A DNA stretch of 64,000 bases from Rhizobium sp. Root274 (GCF_001429245.1 NZ_LMJE01000008.1:1-64000); one strand, 5' to 3'; shown: positions 40,101 through 52,500, counted from the stretch's first letter. Numbers and translations: made by a program. The notes: a model not told the origin generated them from the letters alone.

Positions 40101-40702
40101 CGGGGAGCATTCTGATCGACGACGACAGCGAGGACATGATCACGGCCTCGGCTCTCTTCGTGTCGGATGAGAAGCCGGACATCGCCCTTCAGCGAGGGCG
40201 CCTGATCCATCGCATGCTGCAAAACCTTCCGGAGGTTCCCCGGACGGAGTGGGCCGATGCGGCGGAGCGCTACGTGAACAGGTCGGCCCGCTTCTGGCCC
40301 ATGCCGGAACGCCAGCGCCTCGTCTCGACGGTCTTGTCAGTGCTGGAAAATCCAGAGCTGACATCGCTCTTCACTGACGGAAGCCAGCCGGAAGTCTCCG
40401 TCATGGGCACGCTGATGCTGCGTGGCGAGCCCCGGGCCGTTTCCGGCCGTCTCGACCGCATGGCCGTCCTTCCAGACAAGGTGGTGATCGCCGACTACAA
40501 GACCAATCGAAAACCGCCCCGCAACGCCGACTCAGCCCCCCTCTCGCACCGCGCACAGCTTGCGATCTACAGAGAGATCCTGAAGCCGCTTTACCCCGGA
40601 AAGTCCATCGAATGCTGGCTCGTCTACACCGAAACGGGAAGTCTCATCCGTCTTGACGACACAGTCCTTGCGCGCTCCCTTGCCGACCTTCAAACATCGT
40701 GA
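37139..40702 (+). CDS. addA: AddA, UvrD-type helicase/nuclease subunit
   Basis: This 1187-residue SF1 helicase has Walker [14 protein letters not shown] near residue 45, [11 protein letters not shown] (motif II), [13 protein letters not shown] (motif III), [14 protein letters not shown] (motif V) and [11 protein letters not shown] (motif VI). The C-terminal nuclease has GRLDRM ... [10 protein letters not shown]. With AddB it resects broken DNA ends before RecA loading. ATG 37139 overlaps the addB stop; the longer open frame is antiparallel to nothing conserved. RecBCD is replaced by this complex in these bacteria. Confidence 0.97.
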   Translation: MSESGIGIDTLPSSSDPAALLDWTSQEQSRASHPGQSAWVSANAGSGKTHVLTQRVIRLLLAGARPSSILCLTYTKAAASEMSNRVFQRLAEWATLDDAELSQRIAKIEQRQPDRVTLAAARRLFAKALETPGGLKIQTIHAFCEALLHQFPLEANVAGHFNVLDDRAAVTVLAEARRSLLTATSTENDPALAEAFSKVLSIADESGLETLIGDIVANRHAIRDFRGVAERLGGLDLALRRRFGIGPTETELSRADDYWPLDGLSGPSFAHYIRLALEKGGEKVRAVAETLERALVETDPLVRVSLIDSAFLTSSETAKADSSLIAAAMTKAAPELKDAVIAAREHIMARRDRLRIFRMYEATKAAFTLALRLDTDYEELKKRRSQLDFEDLIVRTAQLLTRSDVGAWVHYKLDQGIDHILVDEAQDTSPVQWAVIRSLREDFFSGASAKAGIRTFFAVGDEKQSIYSFQGARPEQFSAEAKQTQAAVSHSGQAFNSVRLPLSFRSTESVLQAVDQVFLAPENRRGLSAGGDDIVHRSSRIGQPGVVDVWEMIVADKQEKTEDWTAPFDATPESAPSALLARRIAYQIREMVGRETIIEDGHVRLIRPGDILVLVRKRDSFVNSLTRALKRPYNIPVAGADRLKLTSHIAVQDMLALGRFLLLPNDDLSLAALLKGPLFNHAEDDLLTLASERPEGQSLWRRLQHEAEPEGSPWRRTFETLTLFFEQSRVFSVHDFFARVLGAHHGRKAYLARLGSEVSDILDEFLSFALAFETAGLPGLQSFISTLEMEAPEVKREQDKERNEVRIMTVHASKGLEAPIVFLVDGGSKPFNSNHLAKFRLLEAEDGVATPFWVPGKSLSNSLTQRDSDRLQALAEEEYRRLLYVAMTRAADRLIIAGYRGVNDPGDIWHRMVFDALRADDTRCAPAEYHGPDGTWNGVRWSMPDRDREFPQAPESSEEQHTIELPKHLWRPLAPPIALPRPLSPSTAGSILIDDDSEDMITASALFVSDEKPDIALQRGRLIHRMLQNLPEVPRTEWADAAERYVNRSARFWPMPERQRLVSTVLSVLENPELTSLFTDGSQPEVSVMGTLMLRGEPRAVSGRLDRMAVLPDKVVIADYKTNRKPPRNADSAPLSHRAQLAIYREILKPLYPGKSIECWLVYTETGSLIRLDDTVLARSLADLQTS

Positions 40703-40775
40703 GATACCGCATATTGAAATTACCGCGACGCGGCATCACATATCTAGTCAATTCCAGTCCTATAAGGAGAGCCCC

Positions 40776-41096
40776 ATGGCTACCGTGAAAGTCGACACAT
40801 CCAATTTCCAGGCAGAGGTTCTCAACGCATCCGAACCGGTCGTTGTCGATTTCTGGGCTGAATGGTGCGGCCCCTGCAAGATGATTGCTCCGAGCCTCGA
40901 AGAGATTTCGAACGAGATGGCCGGCAAGGTAAAAATCGCGAAGCTGAACATCGATGAAAATCCGGAACTCGCCGCACAGTTTGGCGTGCGTTCAATCCCG
41001 ACGCTTGCTGTCTTCAAGGGTGGCGAAGTGGCTGACATCAAGGTTGGCGCCGCTCCAAAGACCGCGCTTACCAGCTGGATCGCCGGCGCGGCCTGA
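40776..41096 (+). CDS. trxA: Thioredoxin
   Basis: This 106-residue thioredoxin carries the active site [10 protein letters not shown] and cis-proline RSIPTLAVF. It is the cytoplasmic reductant for ribonucleotide reductase and others. AAGGAG lies 9 bases before ATG 40776. It is 73 bases after addA and ends at a strong bidirectional terminator. Confidence 0.98.
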   Translation: MATVKVDTSNFQAEVLNASEPVVVDFWAEWCGPCKMIAPSLEEISNEMAGKVKIAKLNIDENPELAAQFGVRSIPTLAVFKGGEVADIKVGAAPKTALTSWIAGAA

Positions 41097-41121
41097 GTGG
41101 CAGCTACACAGCTTCAGAGAC

Positions 41122-41150
41122 AAAAAAGCCCGGCTCAACCGGGCTTTTTT
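41122..41150. terminator. Bidirectional terminator between trxA and folC
   Basis: A perfect AAAAAAGCCCGG / CCGGGCTTTTTT stem with a 5-base loop serves both converging genes. The folC stop codon starts in the T-run itself. Confidence 0.95.
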
Positions 41151-42490
41151 CATGTCGGGATTGTGCCGTTTTGGGCAAGGACGTTGCCGGCGAGATAGAG
41201 CGATCCGCCAATCATGATGCGCGGCGGGGCAGAATCAGCACTGCGCGTACGAATGGCTTCCAGGGCTTCACCCACAGAACTCATGGGCAAAGCCTTCAAT
41301 CCAGCATCTGCTGCGGATTGGGCAAGAGCCACCGGATCCAGGCCTACATCCGAACCAAGGATCGGCACGGTGTAGACATCGTGTGCGATATCCGTGAAGG
41401 CCCGGAAATATCCGATCGGGTCCTTGGTGTTGATCATGCCGACGATCAGATGCAGCGGACGCGCCTGCTTCTCTTCCATCGCAGCCATGGCTTCGGCAAT
41501 GACTTCACCGGCACCCGGATTGTGTCCGCCGTCAAGCCAGATCTCGGCGCCAACAGGCGCGTGCTCGATGAGAGCGCCCTCCGTCAGACGCTGCAATCGC
41601 CCAGGCCATTCGACCGACAACATCGCCTTCTCGGCAACCTGGTCCTTTACCGCAAAGCCAGCGGCTTTCACGGCGCGAATAGCGGTCGCCGCATTGCCGA
41701 TCTGGTGACGCCCCGGCAGGCGGGGGAGCGGTAGATCCATCAGGCCGAATTCATCCTGATAAACGAGCCGACCGAACTCCTCATAGCCGAGGAAATCTTG
41801 GGCGAAGACGGTCAGGGGACAGCCGAGTCGGTCAGCCGTGCTGATCAGCACGTCCTTGGCACCGTCGAATTCCTGATGGCCGATGACGACTGGAATGCCG
41901 CGCTTCATGATGCCGGCCTTTTCCGCCGCGATCAGTTCGACCCGGTCCCCGAGATAGGCCTGGTGGTCGAGAGAGATCGGCTGAATAATGGACACGGCAG
42001 GTTTGTCGATCACATTGGTCGCGTCGAAGCGACCGCCGAGACCGACTTCGATGACAGCAACATCCGCCGGCTGCTCGGAAAACAGGATGAAAGTAACAGC
42101 CGTGAGGATCTCGAAAACCGTGATCGGCTTGCCGCCATTCGCATTTGCGACGCGGCGCAAGGCGTCTGCGAAGAGCTCATCTTCGACCAGACGTCCCGGA
42201 CCACCCTTTACGCCGATACGATAACGCTCATGCCAGCGGACAAGATGCGGTGATGTGTGAACGTGGACCGAAAGGCCTTGGGCTTCCAGAAGGGCACGAC
42301 AGAACGCCGACGCGGATCCTTTGCCATTGGTGCCTGCAACATGGATGACAGGTGGCAGGCGTGTCTGCGGATTGCCCAACACGTCGAGAAGACGGCGGAT
42401 ACGATCAAGCGAAAGATCGTAGCCCTTAGGGTGTAGCCCCATGAGCTTTTCGATCTCTGCGTCGGCCAGACTGACGATGGGCGCTGTCAT
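41150..42490 (-). CDS. folC: Folylpolyglutamate synthase / dihydrofolate synthase
   Basis: This 446-residue bifunctional ligase adds glutamate to dihydropteroate and to folates. It has the Mur-ligase-like ATP loop GTNGKGSA near residue 55, followed by TSPHLVRWHERYRI and the ADVAVIEVGLGGRFDATN block. ATG 42490 is preferred; a GTG one codon upstream is equally possible. It is the last gene of the trpF-trpB-trpA-accD-folC run, 38 bases after accD, a cluster order shared by many proteobacteria. Confidence 0.96.
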   Translation of the reverse strand: MTAPIVSLADAEIEKLMGLHPKGYDLSLDRIRRLLDVLGNPQTRLPPVIHVAGTNGKGSASAFCRALLEAQGLSVHVHTSPHLVRWHERYRIGVKGGPGRLVEDELFADALRRVANANGGKPITVFEILTAVTFILFSEQPADVAVIEVGLGGRFDATNVIDKPAVSIIQPISLDHQAYLGDRVELIAAEKAGIMKRGIPVVIGHQEFDGAKDVLISTADRLGCPLTVFAQDFLGYEEFGRLVYQDEFGLMDLPLPRLPGRHQIGNAATAIRAVKAAGFAVKDQVAEKAMLSVEWPGRLQRLTEGALIEHAPVGAEIWLDGGHNPGAGEVIAEAMAAMEEKQARPLHLIVGMINTKDPIGYFRAFTDIAHDVYTVPILGSDVGLDPVALAQSAADAGLKALPMSSVGEALEAIRTRSADSAPPRIMIGGSLYLAGNVLAQNGTIPT

Positions 42491-42528
42491 CACATTTGTC
42501 CCGCTGCCGCGGCCTCGACGGAATTGAT

Positions 42529-43425
42529 TTAGGCCGTTGCCTTGGCAGCCGTCACCACAGGTGCGGTGTCATTTGCCGGACGCTTGGTCATGATCTTCAA
42601 GACCCGCGCCAGCGTGTCAGGAATGTCATGCCGCTTCACGACCATGTCGACCATGCCGTGTTCGAGCAGGTATTCCGAGGTCTGGAAGCCTTCCGGCAGC
42701 TTTTCGCGGATGGTCTGCTCGATGACGCGCTTGCCGGCAAAGCAGATTTCGGCACCGGGTTCGGCAATGTGCAGGTCACCCAGCATGGCGTAGGAGGCCG
42801 TGACGCCACCGGTGGTCGGATTGGTCAGGACGACGATATAGGGCTGGCCGGCTTCCTTCAGCATGTCGACGGCAACGGTCGTGCGCGGCAGTTGCATCAG
42901 TGACAGGATGCCTTCCTGCATACGGGCACCGCCAGAGGCAGGGAACATGACAAGCGGGCACTTTTCCTTAATGGCACGCTCGAAGGCCTTCACGATCGCT
43001 TCGCCAGCGGCAATGCCGAGCGAGCCGCCCATAAAGTTAAATTCATGCACAACCGCGACGAGCTTCAGCCCCTGGACGGTGCCGACGCCGGCGAGGATCG
43101 TGTCTTCCTGCTCAGTTTTCAGACGGCTCTCTTTCAGGCGATCGGCATATTTCTTGGAATCGCGGAATTTGAGCGGATCCTGGGCCACCTTCGGCTGCTG
43201 GAGCGCCTCGTACTGACCGCCATCAAACAGATCGATCAAACGCGCCTTGCCCGGCATCTTCATGTGATAGCCGGAGGCCGGAATGACCCACTTGTTCTCT
43301 TCGAGGTCCTTATGGAAGACCATCTCGCCCGTTTCCGGGCACTTGATCCAGAGATTTTCCGGAACTTCGCGGCGGCCCAACATGGAATTGATGCGCGGGC
43401 GAACATAGTTTGTGATCCAGTTCAC
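42529..43425 (-). CDS. accD: Acetyl-CoA carboxylase carboxyltransferase, beta subunit
   Basis: This 298-residue subunit transfers the carboxyl group to acetyl-CoA in the first step of fatty acid synthesis. [19 protein letters not shown] and the [13 protein letters not shown] acyl-CoA/oxyanion region are intact. The N-terminal zinc ribbon that in E. coli is CxxC...CxxC reads Cys29-P-E-T32 and V-I-P-A-S, so three of the four zinc ligands are missing. Rhizobial relatives share this, so it is a lineage trait, not damage. It lies between trpA and folC. Confidence 0.97.
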   Translation of the reverse strand: MNWITNYVRPRINSMLGRREVPENLWIKCPETGEMVFHKDLEENKWVIPASGYHMKMPGKARLIDLFDGGQYEALQQPKVAQDPLKFRDSKKYADRLKESRLKTEQEDTILAGVGTVQGLKLVAVVHEFNFMGGSLGIAAGEAIVKAFERAIKEKCPLVMFPASGGARMQEGILSLMQLPRTTVAVDMLKEAGQPYIVVLTNPTTGGVTASYAMLGDLHIAEPGAEICFAGKRVIEQTIREKLPEGFQTSEYLLEHGMVDMVVKRHDIPDTLARVLKIMTKRPANDTAPVVTAAKATA

Positions 43426-43463
43426 GCGGTGTACTCCTGACGTTTCCAGTCCATATGGGAAAG

Positions 43464-44303
43464 TTATTCGGCAGCAGCAAGGCGCGCGCTGTGCACGCCG
43501 CTGGCAAGACCGCGAACAAGCGTGACAACGGCCTGTACCGTGTCTGCCGTGGCTTTCCCGTCGGTGGTGAGATTGGTGGCAACCTGATTAACAATCGCCG
43601 TGCCGACGACGACGCCGTCAGCATTCGCACCGATCAAGCGCGCATGTTCGGCAGTCTTCACGCCGAAGCCGACGCAGATCGGCAGTTTTGTGTGGTTCTT
43701 GATGCGCTGAACAGCACCCGACACGCGGGACGGATCCGGCAGCGACGAGCCGGTGATGCCGTTCATCGAGACGTAGTAGACGAAGCCGGAAGTGTTTTCC
43801 AAAACCTTGGGCAGGCGCTTGTCGTCGGTTGTCGGGGTGGCCAAACGAATGAAGTTGATGTCGCGGCTGCGGGCCGGGATGCAGAGTTCGTCATCCATTT
43901 CCGGCGGCAGATCGACGACAATCAGACCATCGATGCCGGCTGCCAGCGCGTCATCGAGGAAGCGTTCGACGCCATAGACGTAGATCGGGTTGTAGTAACC
44001 CATCATGACGATCGGAGTGTCGTTGTCGGTCTTGCGGAATTCCCGCGCCAGGTCGAGCGTGCGCACGAGTGTCTGGCCGGCTTTCAGCGCGCGTTGACCT
44101 GCAAGCTGGATCGCCGGGCCATCGGCCATCGGATCGGAAAAAGGCATGCCCAATTCGATGACGTCAGAGCCTGCTTCCGGCAGTGCCTTCATGATGGCGA
44201 GAGAGGTCTCATAATCGGGATCGCCGCCCATGAAATAGGTGACGAGTGCCGGGCGTCCCTCAGCCTTCAAGTCGGCAAAGCGCTTCTCCATACGAGCAGT
44301 CAT
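43464..44303 (-). CDS. trpA: Tryptophan synthase, alpha subunit
   Basis: This 279-residue barrel splits indole-3-glycerol phosphate and passes indole to TrpB through a tunnel. The catalytic Glu is in [16 protein letters not shown], and a catalytic Asp follows in the family. ATG 44303 begins [12 protein letters not shown]; the longer frame runs under trpB. Only 2 bases separate it from the trpB stop. Confidence 0.97.
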   Translation of the reverse strand: MTARMEKRFADLKAEGRPALVTYFMGGDPDYETSLAIMKALPEAGSDVIELGMPFSDPMADGPAIQLAGQRALKAGQTLVRTLDLAREFRKTDNDTPIVMMGYYNPIYVYGVERFLDDALAAGIDGLIVVDLPPEMDDELCIPARSRDINFIRLATPTTDDKRLPKVLENTSGFVYYVSMNGITGSSLPDPSRVSGAVQRIKNHTKLPICVGFGVKTAEHARLIGANADGVVVGTAIVNQVATNLTTDGKATADTVQAVVTLVRGLASGVHSARLAAAE

Positions 44304-44305
44304 GA

Positions 44306-45526
44306 TCAGAGCCCCATTCCAAGAATCTTGCCGACGGTGAAGATGTCCTTGTCGCCGCGACCGCAGAGATTCATGACGATGATCTGATCCTTGGCCATGG
44401 TCGGGGCCCGCTTGATGACTTCGGCCAGCGCATGGCTCGGCTCGAGCGCCGGAATGATGCCCTCGGTGCGTGTCAGCAGCTGGAAGGCAGCGAGCGCCTC
44501 GTCGTCGCGGATCGGAACATATTCGACGCGGCCCATATCTTTCAGCCAGGAATGTTCGGGGCCAATGCCGGGATAGTCGAGGCCTGCTGAAATCGAGTGG
44601 CCTTCCTTGATCTGACCGTCCGAGTCCTGCAGCAGATAGGTGCGGTTGCCATGCAGCACGCCCGGCGTCCCGGCCGTCAGCGATGCGCAATGCTCTTCAC
44701 CTTCCAGCCCCTTGCCGCCCGCTTCGACGCCAACGATGCGGACGCTATCGTCGTCCAGGAAGGGGTGGAAGAGACCGATGGCGTTGGAACCGCCACCAAC
44801 GGCCGCAATCAGCATGTCCGGCAGGCGGCCTTCGGCGGCCATCATCTGCTCGCGGGTTTCGCGGCCAATAACGGACTGGAAGTCCCGCACCATCTCCGGA
44901 TAGGGATGCGGGCCGGCTGCGGTGCCGATCATGTAATAGGTATCATCGACATTGGTGACCCAGTCACGCAACGCCTCGTTCATGGCATCCTTCAGCGTGC
45001 CGTGACCGGCGGTCACCGGCTTCACTTCGGCGCCGAGAAGCTTCATGCGGAACACGTTCGGCGCCTGACGCTGTACGTCTGTCGCGCCCATATAGACGAC
45101 GCATGGAATGCCGAAGCGAGCAGCGACGGTGGCGGAGGCCACACCGTGCTGACCAGCCCCGGTTTCCGCGATGATGCGGGTCTTGCCCATGCGCTTGGCG
45201 AGCAGGATCTGGCCCAGGCAGTTGTTGATCTTGTGGCTGCCGGTGTGATTGAGCTCGTCGCGCTTGAAATAGATTTTCGCGCCGCCCAGTTCCTCTGTCA
45301 GGCGTTCAGCGAAATAGAGAGGGCTCGGGCGGCCGGTGTAATGGGTGTTCAGATGCGCCAGCTCAGCCTGGAATTCCGGGTCCGTCTTGGCCTTTTCCCA
45401 TTCTGCCTGCAGATCCAGAATCAGCGGCATCAGGGTTTCGGCAACGAAGCGGCCGCCAAAGATGCCGAAACGGCCATCTTCGTCGGGTCCCTCGCGGAAG
45501 GAATTCGGTTTGGGTGACTGGTTCAC
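44306..45526 (-). CDS. trpB: Tryptophan synthase, beta subunit
   Basis: This 406-residue PLP enzyme joins indole and serine. The PLP lysine lies in [10 protein letters not shown], with GGGSNAIG for the phosphate and the [14 protein letters not shown]-terminus. The start overlaps the trpF stop by 4 bases. The biosynthesis genes trpE, trpD and trpC are not in the window, the split trp layout usual in rhizobia. Confidence 0.98.
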   Translation of the reverse strand: MNQSPKPNSFREGPDEDGRFGIFGGRFVAETLMPLILDLQAEWEKAKTDPEFQAELAHLNTHYTGRPSPLYFAERLTEELGGAKIYFKRDELNHTGSHKINNCLGQILLAKRMGKTRIIAETGAGQHGVASATVAARFGIPCVVYMGATDVQRQAPNVFRMKLLGAEVKPVTAGHGTLKDAMNEALRDWVTNVDDTYYMIGTAAGPHPYPEMVRDFQSVIGRETREQMMAAEGRLPDMLIAAVGGGSNAIGLFHPFLDDDSVRIVGVEAGGKGLEGEEHCASLTAGTPGVLHGNRTYLLQDSDGQIKEGHSISAGLDYPGIGPEHSWLKDMGRVEYVPIRDDEALAAFQLLTRTEGIIPALEPSHALAEVIKRAPTMAKDQIIVMNLCGRGDKDIFTVGKILGMGL

Positions 45527-46197
45527 TTGACACTCCCTGATACCGGCGCTCGGCGGGTCGCATCGGCGACCGCCGCAAAAAACTCATCCATCATCTGCAG
45601 ATCCTTCACTCCGGGCGCAGACTCGACGCCTGAAGAGACATCGATCGCGCGTGCACCCGTTTCGCTCATCGCTTCTGCTATATTGTTCTTGTTGAGACCA
45701 CCGGAAAGCATGTAATCCACGCTGTCGTCAAGCGATCGCAACAAGCGCCAGTCGAAGCTCACGCCATTCCCACCCGGCAGATCGGAACCCGCGGGCGGCT
45801 TGGCGTCGAAGAGAAATCGATCGGCAATGCCGATATAGGGCTCGATGCGCCTGAGATCATCAGCATCGCGGATGGAAAATGCCTTCATGATCGGCAGACC
45901 CGTCACCGCCTTCACCGTCAGCAGACGCTCCGGCGTCTCGTGACCATGAAACTGCAGGATGTCCGGCCGCAGCAAGGCGATGATCTCGTCCAGATCATCA
46001 TTGTCTGCATCGACGGTCACGGCCACGATCTTCACCTGCCCGCGAACACGGTCTGCCAACGTGCCGGCAATGTCCGGCTCGATGTTGCGCGGGCTCTTTT
46101 CGAAAAAAATGAAGCCGATATGGCTGGCACCGCGCTCGGCCGCACGATCAACCGCCTCCGGCGTCTTCAATCCGCAGATCTTGATATCGGGTCTCAT
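45523..46197 (-). CDS. trpF: Phosphoribosylanthranilate isomerase
   Basis: This 224-residue barrel starts [17 protein letters not shown] with the catalytic Cys in ICGLK. Catalytic Asp is in AVTVDADND, and the [11 protein letters not shown] block closes the phosphate site. ATG 46197 gives the family start; the open frame to 46221 adds only non-conserved residues. It heads the trpF-trpB-trpA-accD-folC operon. Confidence 0.96.
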   Translation of the reverse strand: MRPDIKICGLKTPEAVDRAAERGASHIGFIFFEKSPRNIEPDIAGTLADRVRGQVKIVAVTVDADNDDLDEIIALLRPDILQFHGHETPERLLTVKAVTGLPIMKAFSIRDADDLRRIEPYIGIADRFLFDAKPPAGSDLPGGNGVSFDWRLLRSLDDSVDYMLSGGLNKNNIAEAMSETGARAIDVSSGVESAPGVKDLQMMDEFFAAVADATRRAPVSGSVK

Positions 46198-46272
46198 GCG
46201 AGCGACGTCGCACGAAATCAAAAAAGAGTCGAGCCAAATTGCGACAAGAGCTGAATGGTCGCGGCCTTAGGT

Positions 46273-47031
46273 TCAACCGAAATCAATGGCATGAAGCGAA
46301 GAGCCATGCCGTTTCAACCAAGCCTTCGCCTGGTCCAGGTGCGGACACAGCTCTTCGCACAGAGCCCAGAAGGCCGGCCCGTGGTTCATCTCGCGCAAAT
46401 GCGCCACTTCGTGGGCGGCCAGATAGTCGATCACAGTGGGGGGGGCCATGACGATGCGCCAGGAAAAGCTCAGTTTGCCGTCCCAGGAACAGGAGCCCCA
46501 GCGGCTGCGCGTATCCTTGAGACTGAGACTCTTCACCGGCTTACCCACGCGCCTGGCATAACGTGTCACCAGGACCTCAAGGTCCTTGCGCGCTTCCTTC
46601 TTCAGGAAGTCCGCCACACGACGAGGCAGATGATCCTCAAGGCCGCTGACACTCAGGACGTGGCCGATCTCGCTGTCGATGGACTGGGTCAGCCCTCGGA
46701 GCTGGCCTGTGTGAACGATACGGTGGCTGATTCCGCGCAGAAGAATATCGCTGCCATCCTCAATCCGGGCGCCGGCATTCTGCCGCGCGAGGCGCGTGCG
46801 CAGCCATCCGCGGTGCCGATCAAGGAAGTCTTCGACATCACGCTCACGCAGTCCGGGCGGCACTGTCATCTTAAGAGCGCGACCGCCAGGTTCGATCCGG
46901 AGCGTGATGCGGGTTGCTCTGCTGTTTCGACGAATGGTCAAGGGAACGGATCGACCATCCACGGGCACGACCCGCTCCAGCACCAGGGCCGGTTCGCGTG
47001 CCGGCTTCAGCTTTGTCAACAGAGGAAACAT
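46273..47031 (-). CDS. YgjP-like / M48-family metal-dependent protein (SprT-like)
   Basis: This 252-residue protein belongs to the DUF45 / YgjP group of putative zinc metalloproteins. The signature HEVAHLREMNHGPAFW contains the HExxH zinc site and a third His. SRWGSCSWDGKLSFSW is the second family block. Some members hydrolyse UTP to UMP in E. coli. Its role here is unknown. It is 75 bases upstream of trpF on the same strand and follows DUF2852. Confidence 0.88.
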   Translation of the reverse strand: MFPLLTKLKPAREPALVLERVVPVDGRSVPLTIRRNSRATRITLRIEPGGRALKMTVPPGLRERDVEDFLDRHRGWLRTRLARQNAGARIEDGSDILLRGISHRIVHTGQLRGLTQSIDSEIGHVLSVSGLEDHLPRRVADFLKKEARKDLEVLVTRYARRVGKPVKSLSLKDTRSRWGSCSWDGKLSFSWRIVMAPPTVIDYLAAHEVAHLREMNHGPAFWALCEELCPHLDQAKAWLKRHGSSLHAIDFG

Positions 47032-47070
47032 CAGGGTATTCTAGCCGATTCGCCGGGAATATCGGGACAG

Positions 47071-47097
47071 AAAAAGCCGGCATCGAAGATGCCGGCT
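47071..47097 (-). terminator. Terminator after the DUF2852 gene
   Basis: On the minus strand a perfect 10-bp stem AGCCGGCATC / GATGCCGGCT with a TTC loop is followed by a T-run. It separates DUF2852 from the YgjP-like gene, implying that the latter has its own promoter. Confidence 0.85.
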
Positions 47098-47122
47098 GGA
47101 TCGTTCATATGGCCTGTGCCGC

Positions 47123-47560
47123 TTAGTTGCCGGAGTATCCGGCAGGCGGAGTTGTGTCACCAGAAGGCTTTACCTGCTGGCGGTCGCGCATGAAGCGGTC
47201 GAACTCATCCTGATCCTTTGCCCGGCGCAGTTCGCGGACATAGGTGTCGAAGTCGGCGCGCATCTCGTCGAGCCTGCGACGCTCTTCGTCCAGCCGGTCA
47301 AGCTCGGCCTTGCGCCAGTCGTCGAAGGCGACGTTGCCGGTGGCACTGACCGGGCCAGCATAGCGGTTGGAGCGGCACCAGGCGAAGGCGTCATCGGCCT
47401 TACGATTGGCTTCTCGCTTGAAGCTCTGAAACTTCTCGCCAAACATGATGTAGGCGAGCATTGCCAGACCCAGCGGCCAGAAGACCACGAAGCCCAGCAC
47501 CATCAATGCGACGGTCGCCGGAGTCCAATCCGGCCGAAGCAGTGCTGACTGGTTCATCAT
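47123..47560 (-). CDS. DUF2852 membrane protein
   Basis: This 145-residue protein has one or two membrane segments near residues 17-40 (VALMVLGFVVFWPLGLAMLAYI). A charged region follows, predicted coiled coil around residues 85-125 (ELDRLDEERRRLDEMRADF). DUF2852 proteins are alphaproteobacterial, small and of unknown function. GAGGGTAATCG stands just before the ATG. A second ATG follows immediately. Confidence 0.85.
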   Translation of the reverse strand: MMNQSALLRPDWTPATVALMVLGFVVFWPLGLAMLAYIMFGEKFQSFKREANRKADDAFAWCRSNRYAGPVSATGNVAFDDWRKAELDRLDEERRRLDEMRADFDTYVRELRRAKDQDEFDRFMRDRQQVKPSGDTTPPAGYSGN

Positions 47561-47704
47561 CGATTACCCTCGTTTCATCCGGGCGACACGATGTCTCCCG
47601 ATGATTTCGATGTGGGAAATGCGAGGGTCTGCTTCAAGAAATGCGCGGACCCAATCGGAGAACCAACTGAATCCCCTTACATAAATCGATGTTCCGGGAA
47701 GCGA

Positions 47705-48985
47705 TTAGCCTGCCTTGCCGCCCTTGATAACCCGCTTGACGGGGGTCTGCTTCACCGTCTTCCCATGGGTCTTGGCAAACTGGACGATGCGCGGCGCGAT
47801 TTCGCGACGGAAGCGGGAGCCGTTGAAGACCCCGTAATGACCGACATCCGGCTGGACATAGTGCATGCGCATGTCGTCCGGAATGCTGGAGCAGATCGTC
47901 TGCGCCGCATGGGTCTGGCCGACGCCTGAGATGTCGTCGTTTTCACCCTCGACGGTGAGAAGTGCAACATTCTTGATTGCGGTGGTATCGACCCGCTTCG
48001 TGCGGTGCATCATCTCGCCCTTCGGCAGAGCGTGCTTGATGAAAACGGTATCGACCGTCTGGAGATAGAACTCGGCAGTCAGATCCATCACAGCCAGATA
48101 TTCGTCATAGAAGTCGCGATGCTTTTCCGCCGGCTCCCCGTCATTCTTGACGAGGTGCATGTAGAAGTCCTTGTGAGCAATCATGTGCCGATCAAGGTTC
48201 ATCGACATGAAGCCCGAGAGCTGCAAGAATCCGGGGTACACGCTGCGCATAACCCCCGGTTGCGGCCAGGGAACCTGCATGATGACGTTGTCACGGAACC
48301 ATTCGAGCGGCTTTTCCTGGGCCAGCTGATTGACGGCCGTCGGATTGATACGGGTATCGATGGGACCACCCATCAAGGTCATCGACGAGGGTGCGCATAC
48401 ATCGCCATCGGCTTCCATGACGGCGACCGCCGCAAGAACGGGGACGGAGGGCTGACAGACGGCAACGATGTGGGTATCGGGTCCAAGATGATGCAGGATC
48501 TCGATCACATAGTCGATGTAGTCATCCAGATCGAAGTCACCCTCGGTCACCGGCACCATGCGGGCATCGATCCAGTCGGTGATGTAGAGATCAGCGCTCG
48601 GCAACAAAGCTTCGACGGTTCCGCGCAACAGCGTGGCATAATGCCCGGACATCGGCGCAACGATCAGGATGCGAGGGCCTTTATCGGCTCCCATCGGGAG
48701 ATGGCGCTTGAAATGGATAAGGTCGCAGAAGGGTTTGCGCCATACCACCTCTTCTTCAACGGTAACGCTGTCGCCATCAATGATCGTTGTCGGAAGCCCA
48801 AACTCGGGCTTCGCATATCGCCGGGTCATCCGCTCGAACACTTCAAAACCCGCCGAGAAACTCCGGCCTACAACGGTATGAGACCAGGGATTGAGCGGGT
48901 TCTTCCAAGCGAGATTGAATGCATCTGCGCTGGCTCGGAATGGAGCCATCATCGCGTGGTTGAGTTCGTAGAGCTGATAGAACAT
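47705..48985 (-). CDS. phaZ: Intracellular polyhydroxyalkanoate depolymerase
   Basis: This 426-residue alpha/beta hydrolase degrades stored poly-3-hydroxybutyrate granules in the cytoplasm. The nucleophile elbow, normally GxSxG, reads VAVCQPSVPVLAA with Cys177 as the nucleophile, the mark of the intracellular PhaZ type. The N-terminus MFYQLYELNHAMMAPFRA is typical. No PHA synthase or phasin is adjacent. The first 290 bases upstream are non-coding. Confidence 0.96.
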   Translation of the reverse strand: MFYQLYELNHAMMAPFRASADAFNLAWKNPLNPWSHTVVGRSFSAGFEVFERMTRRYAKPEFGLPTTIIDGDSVTVEEEVVWRKPFCDLIHFKRHLPMGADKGPRILIVAPMSGHYATLLRGTVEALLPSADLYITDWIDARMVPVTEGDFDLDDYIDYVIEILHHLGPDTHIVAVCQPSVPVLAAVAVMEADGDVCAPSSMTLMGGPIDTRINPTAVNQLAQEKPLEWFRDNVIMQVPWPQPGVMRSVYPGFLQLSGFMSMNLDRHMIAHKDFYMHLVKNDGEPAEKHRDFYDEYLAVMDLTAEFYLQTVDTVFIKHALPKGEMMHRTKRVDTTAIKNVALLTVEGENDDISGVGQTHAAQTICSSIPDDMRMHYVQPDVGHYGVFNGSRFRREIAPRIVQFAKTHGKTVKQTPVKRVIKGGKAG

Positions 48986-49269
48986 CGCATCTCTTACCTT
49001 TGCGTCACAGGCCGTCGGCCTTCACAGAAGTGATACAGTAGCAGAGTTTTTGCAGTGCAAGAACCCTCACCTTTCGTTGCGCCTGGGAGGCAACCTGGGC
49101 AGCGCAACCTGCCTTTATGATGCCCGAAAAGGCTTAAAGTTCCCTACTAGTCAGCGGGTGAAACGTTTGCAGCAAGCGACAATGAATTTCCGAAGACAGG
49201 GCTTTCGCAGTGCGGCATTTTGCTGTTTGTTCCACAGGTCATCCTCCCCCTGACGCACAAAGGACTATT
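48986..49269. promoter_or_regulatory. Divergent phaZ / nitroreductase control region
   Basis: This 284-bp gap contains no supported gene. It must hold promoters for both divergent genes. I could not pick a confident -35/-10 pair. Confidence 0.4.
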
Positions 49270-49860
49270 ATGACTGACAGCAATCACCGTCACTCCGAAT
49301 ACAATGTCGACCCGCTGTTCCTTGATCGGTGGTCACCACGCGCATTCGACGGGAGCGCGATGCCTAAAGACGATCTTCTGACCATTCTGGACGCAGGACA
49401 TTGGGCACCTTCGGCCTTCAACTACCAGCCTTGGCGTTTCGTTTATGGTCTGAAGGGCACTCCAGAATTCGAAAAGCTGCTCGGCCTTCTGATCGAGTTC
49501 AATCAAGGCTGGGCACGGAACGCATCCGCGCTGGTCTTTGTCATTTCTGATACTCTCAGCCGTCCCGCCGACGGTTCTGAAGCGAAGTCCTACCGCAGCC
49601 ATAGCTTTGATGCCGGGGCTGCCTGGGGTCTTATTTCACTCCAGGCCGTCAAGCTGGGTTACTTCGCCCACGCCATGACAGGCGTGGATTTCGATCGCGC
49701 CATGACCGCTTTGAACGTGCCTGAAGGGTTCCACATCAACGCTGCCGTTGCGGTCGGCAAGCTCGGCGACCTGTCGGTCCTGCCGGAAGGGCTTCGTGCT
49801 CGCGAAACGCCGAGCGCTCGCAAACCTCTGGCTGAAGTGGCACTCGAAGGCGGGTTTTAA
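49270..49860 (+). CDS. Nitroreductase family protein
   Basis: This 196-residue flavoprotein has the family N-terminal signature RWSPRAFDG and the FMN-contact block WAPSAFNYQPWRFVY. GAAWGLISLQAVKLGYFAHAMTG carries the second FMN region. Members reduce nitro groups, quinones or malonic semialdehyde with NAD(P)H; the substrate is unknown. ATG 49270 follows AAAGGAC. The open frame upstream to 49210 lacks a site. Confidence 0.9.
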   Translation: MTDSNHRHSEYNVDPLFLDRWSPRAFDGSAMPKDDLLTILDAGHWAPSAFNYQPWRFVYGLKGTPEFEKLLGLLIEFNQGWARNASALVFVISDTLSRPADGSEAKSYRSHSFDAGAAWGLISLQAVKLGYFAHAMTGVDFDRAMTALNVPEGFHINAAVAVGKLGDLSVLPEGLRARETPSARKPLAEVALEGGF

Positions 49861-49882
49861 GGCCCTCTCGTCTCGAGTGTGG

Positions 49883-49898
49883 GGTTTCACGTGAATCA
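49883..49898. promoter_or_regulatory. parS-like ParB site 2 (beside gyrB)
   Basis: GGTTTCACGTGAATCA matches the parS consensus TGTTTCACGTGAAACA at 14 of 16 positions. It lies in the non-coding gap between the nitroreductase gene and gyrB, about 10.5 kb from the candidate origin. It shares a 17-base run with site 3 at 58712. Confidence 0.7.
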
Positions 49899-49940
49899 CG
49901 TTAACCACGTTTAGAGCCCGGCTCGCTTCCGATGCAAAAA

Positions 49941-49972
49941 GGGCCGCTTCGATCATCCGAAGCGGCCCTTTT
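49941..49972. terminator. Terminator between nitroreductase and gyrB
   Basis: An 11-bp perfect stem (49941-49951 with 49958-49968) is flanked by A-run and T-run (TTTT), so it can stop both the nitroreductase transcript and the convergent gyrB transcript, which ends at 49999. Confidence 0.9.
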
Positions 49973-49998
49973 CGAGATGTGATTGATAACTTCGCCGA

Positions 49999-52434
<2,436 letters not shown>

Positions 52435-52466
52435 TTAGCAATCTTTCCAGTCATTTCTCAAAGGTT

Positions 52467-52486
52467 CCGCTGATTCGAATCAGCGG
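52467..52486 (-). promoter_or_regulatory. Perfect 20-bp palindrome in the gyrB leader
   Basis: CCGCTGATTCGAATCAGCGG has no spacer and is its own reverse complement. It begins 33 bases before the gyrB ATG (at 52434), about 8 bases after the predicted start near 52494. In RNA it would form an 8-bp stem with a UCGA loop. It could be an operator or a leader hairpin, or a cruciform that responds to supercoiling. Confidence 0.6.
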
Positions 52487-52500
52487 CTTCAAGCGCCTCG

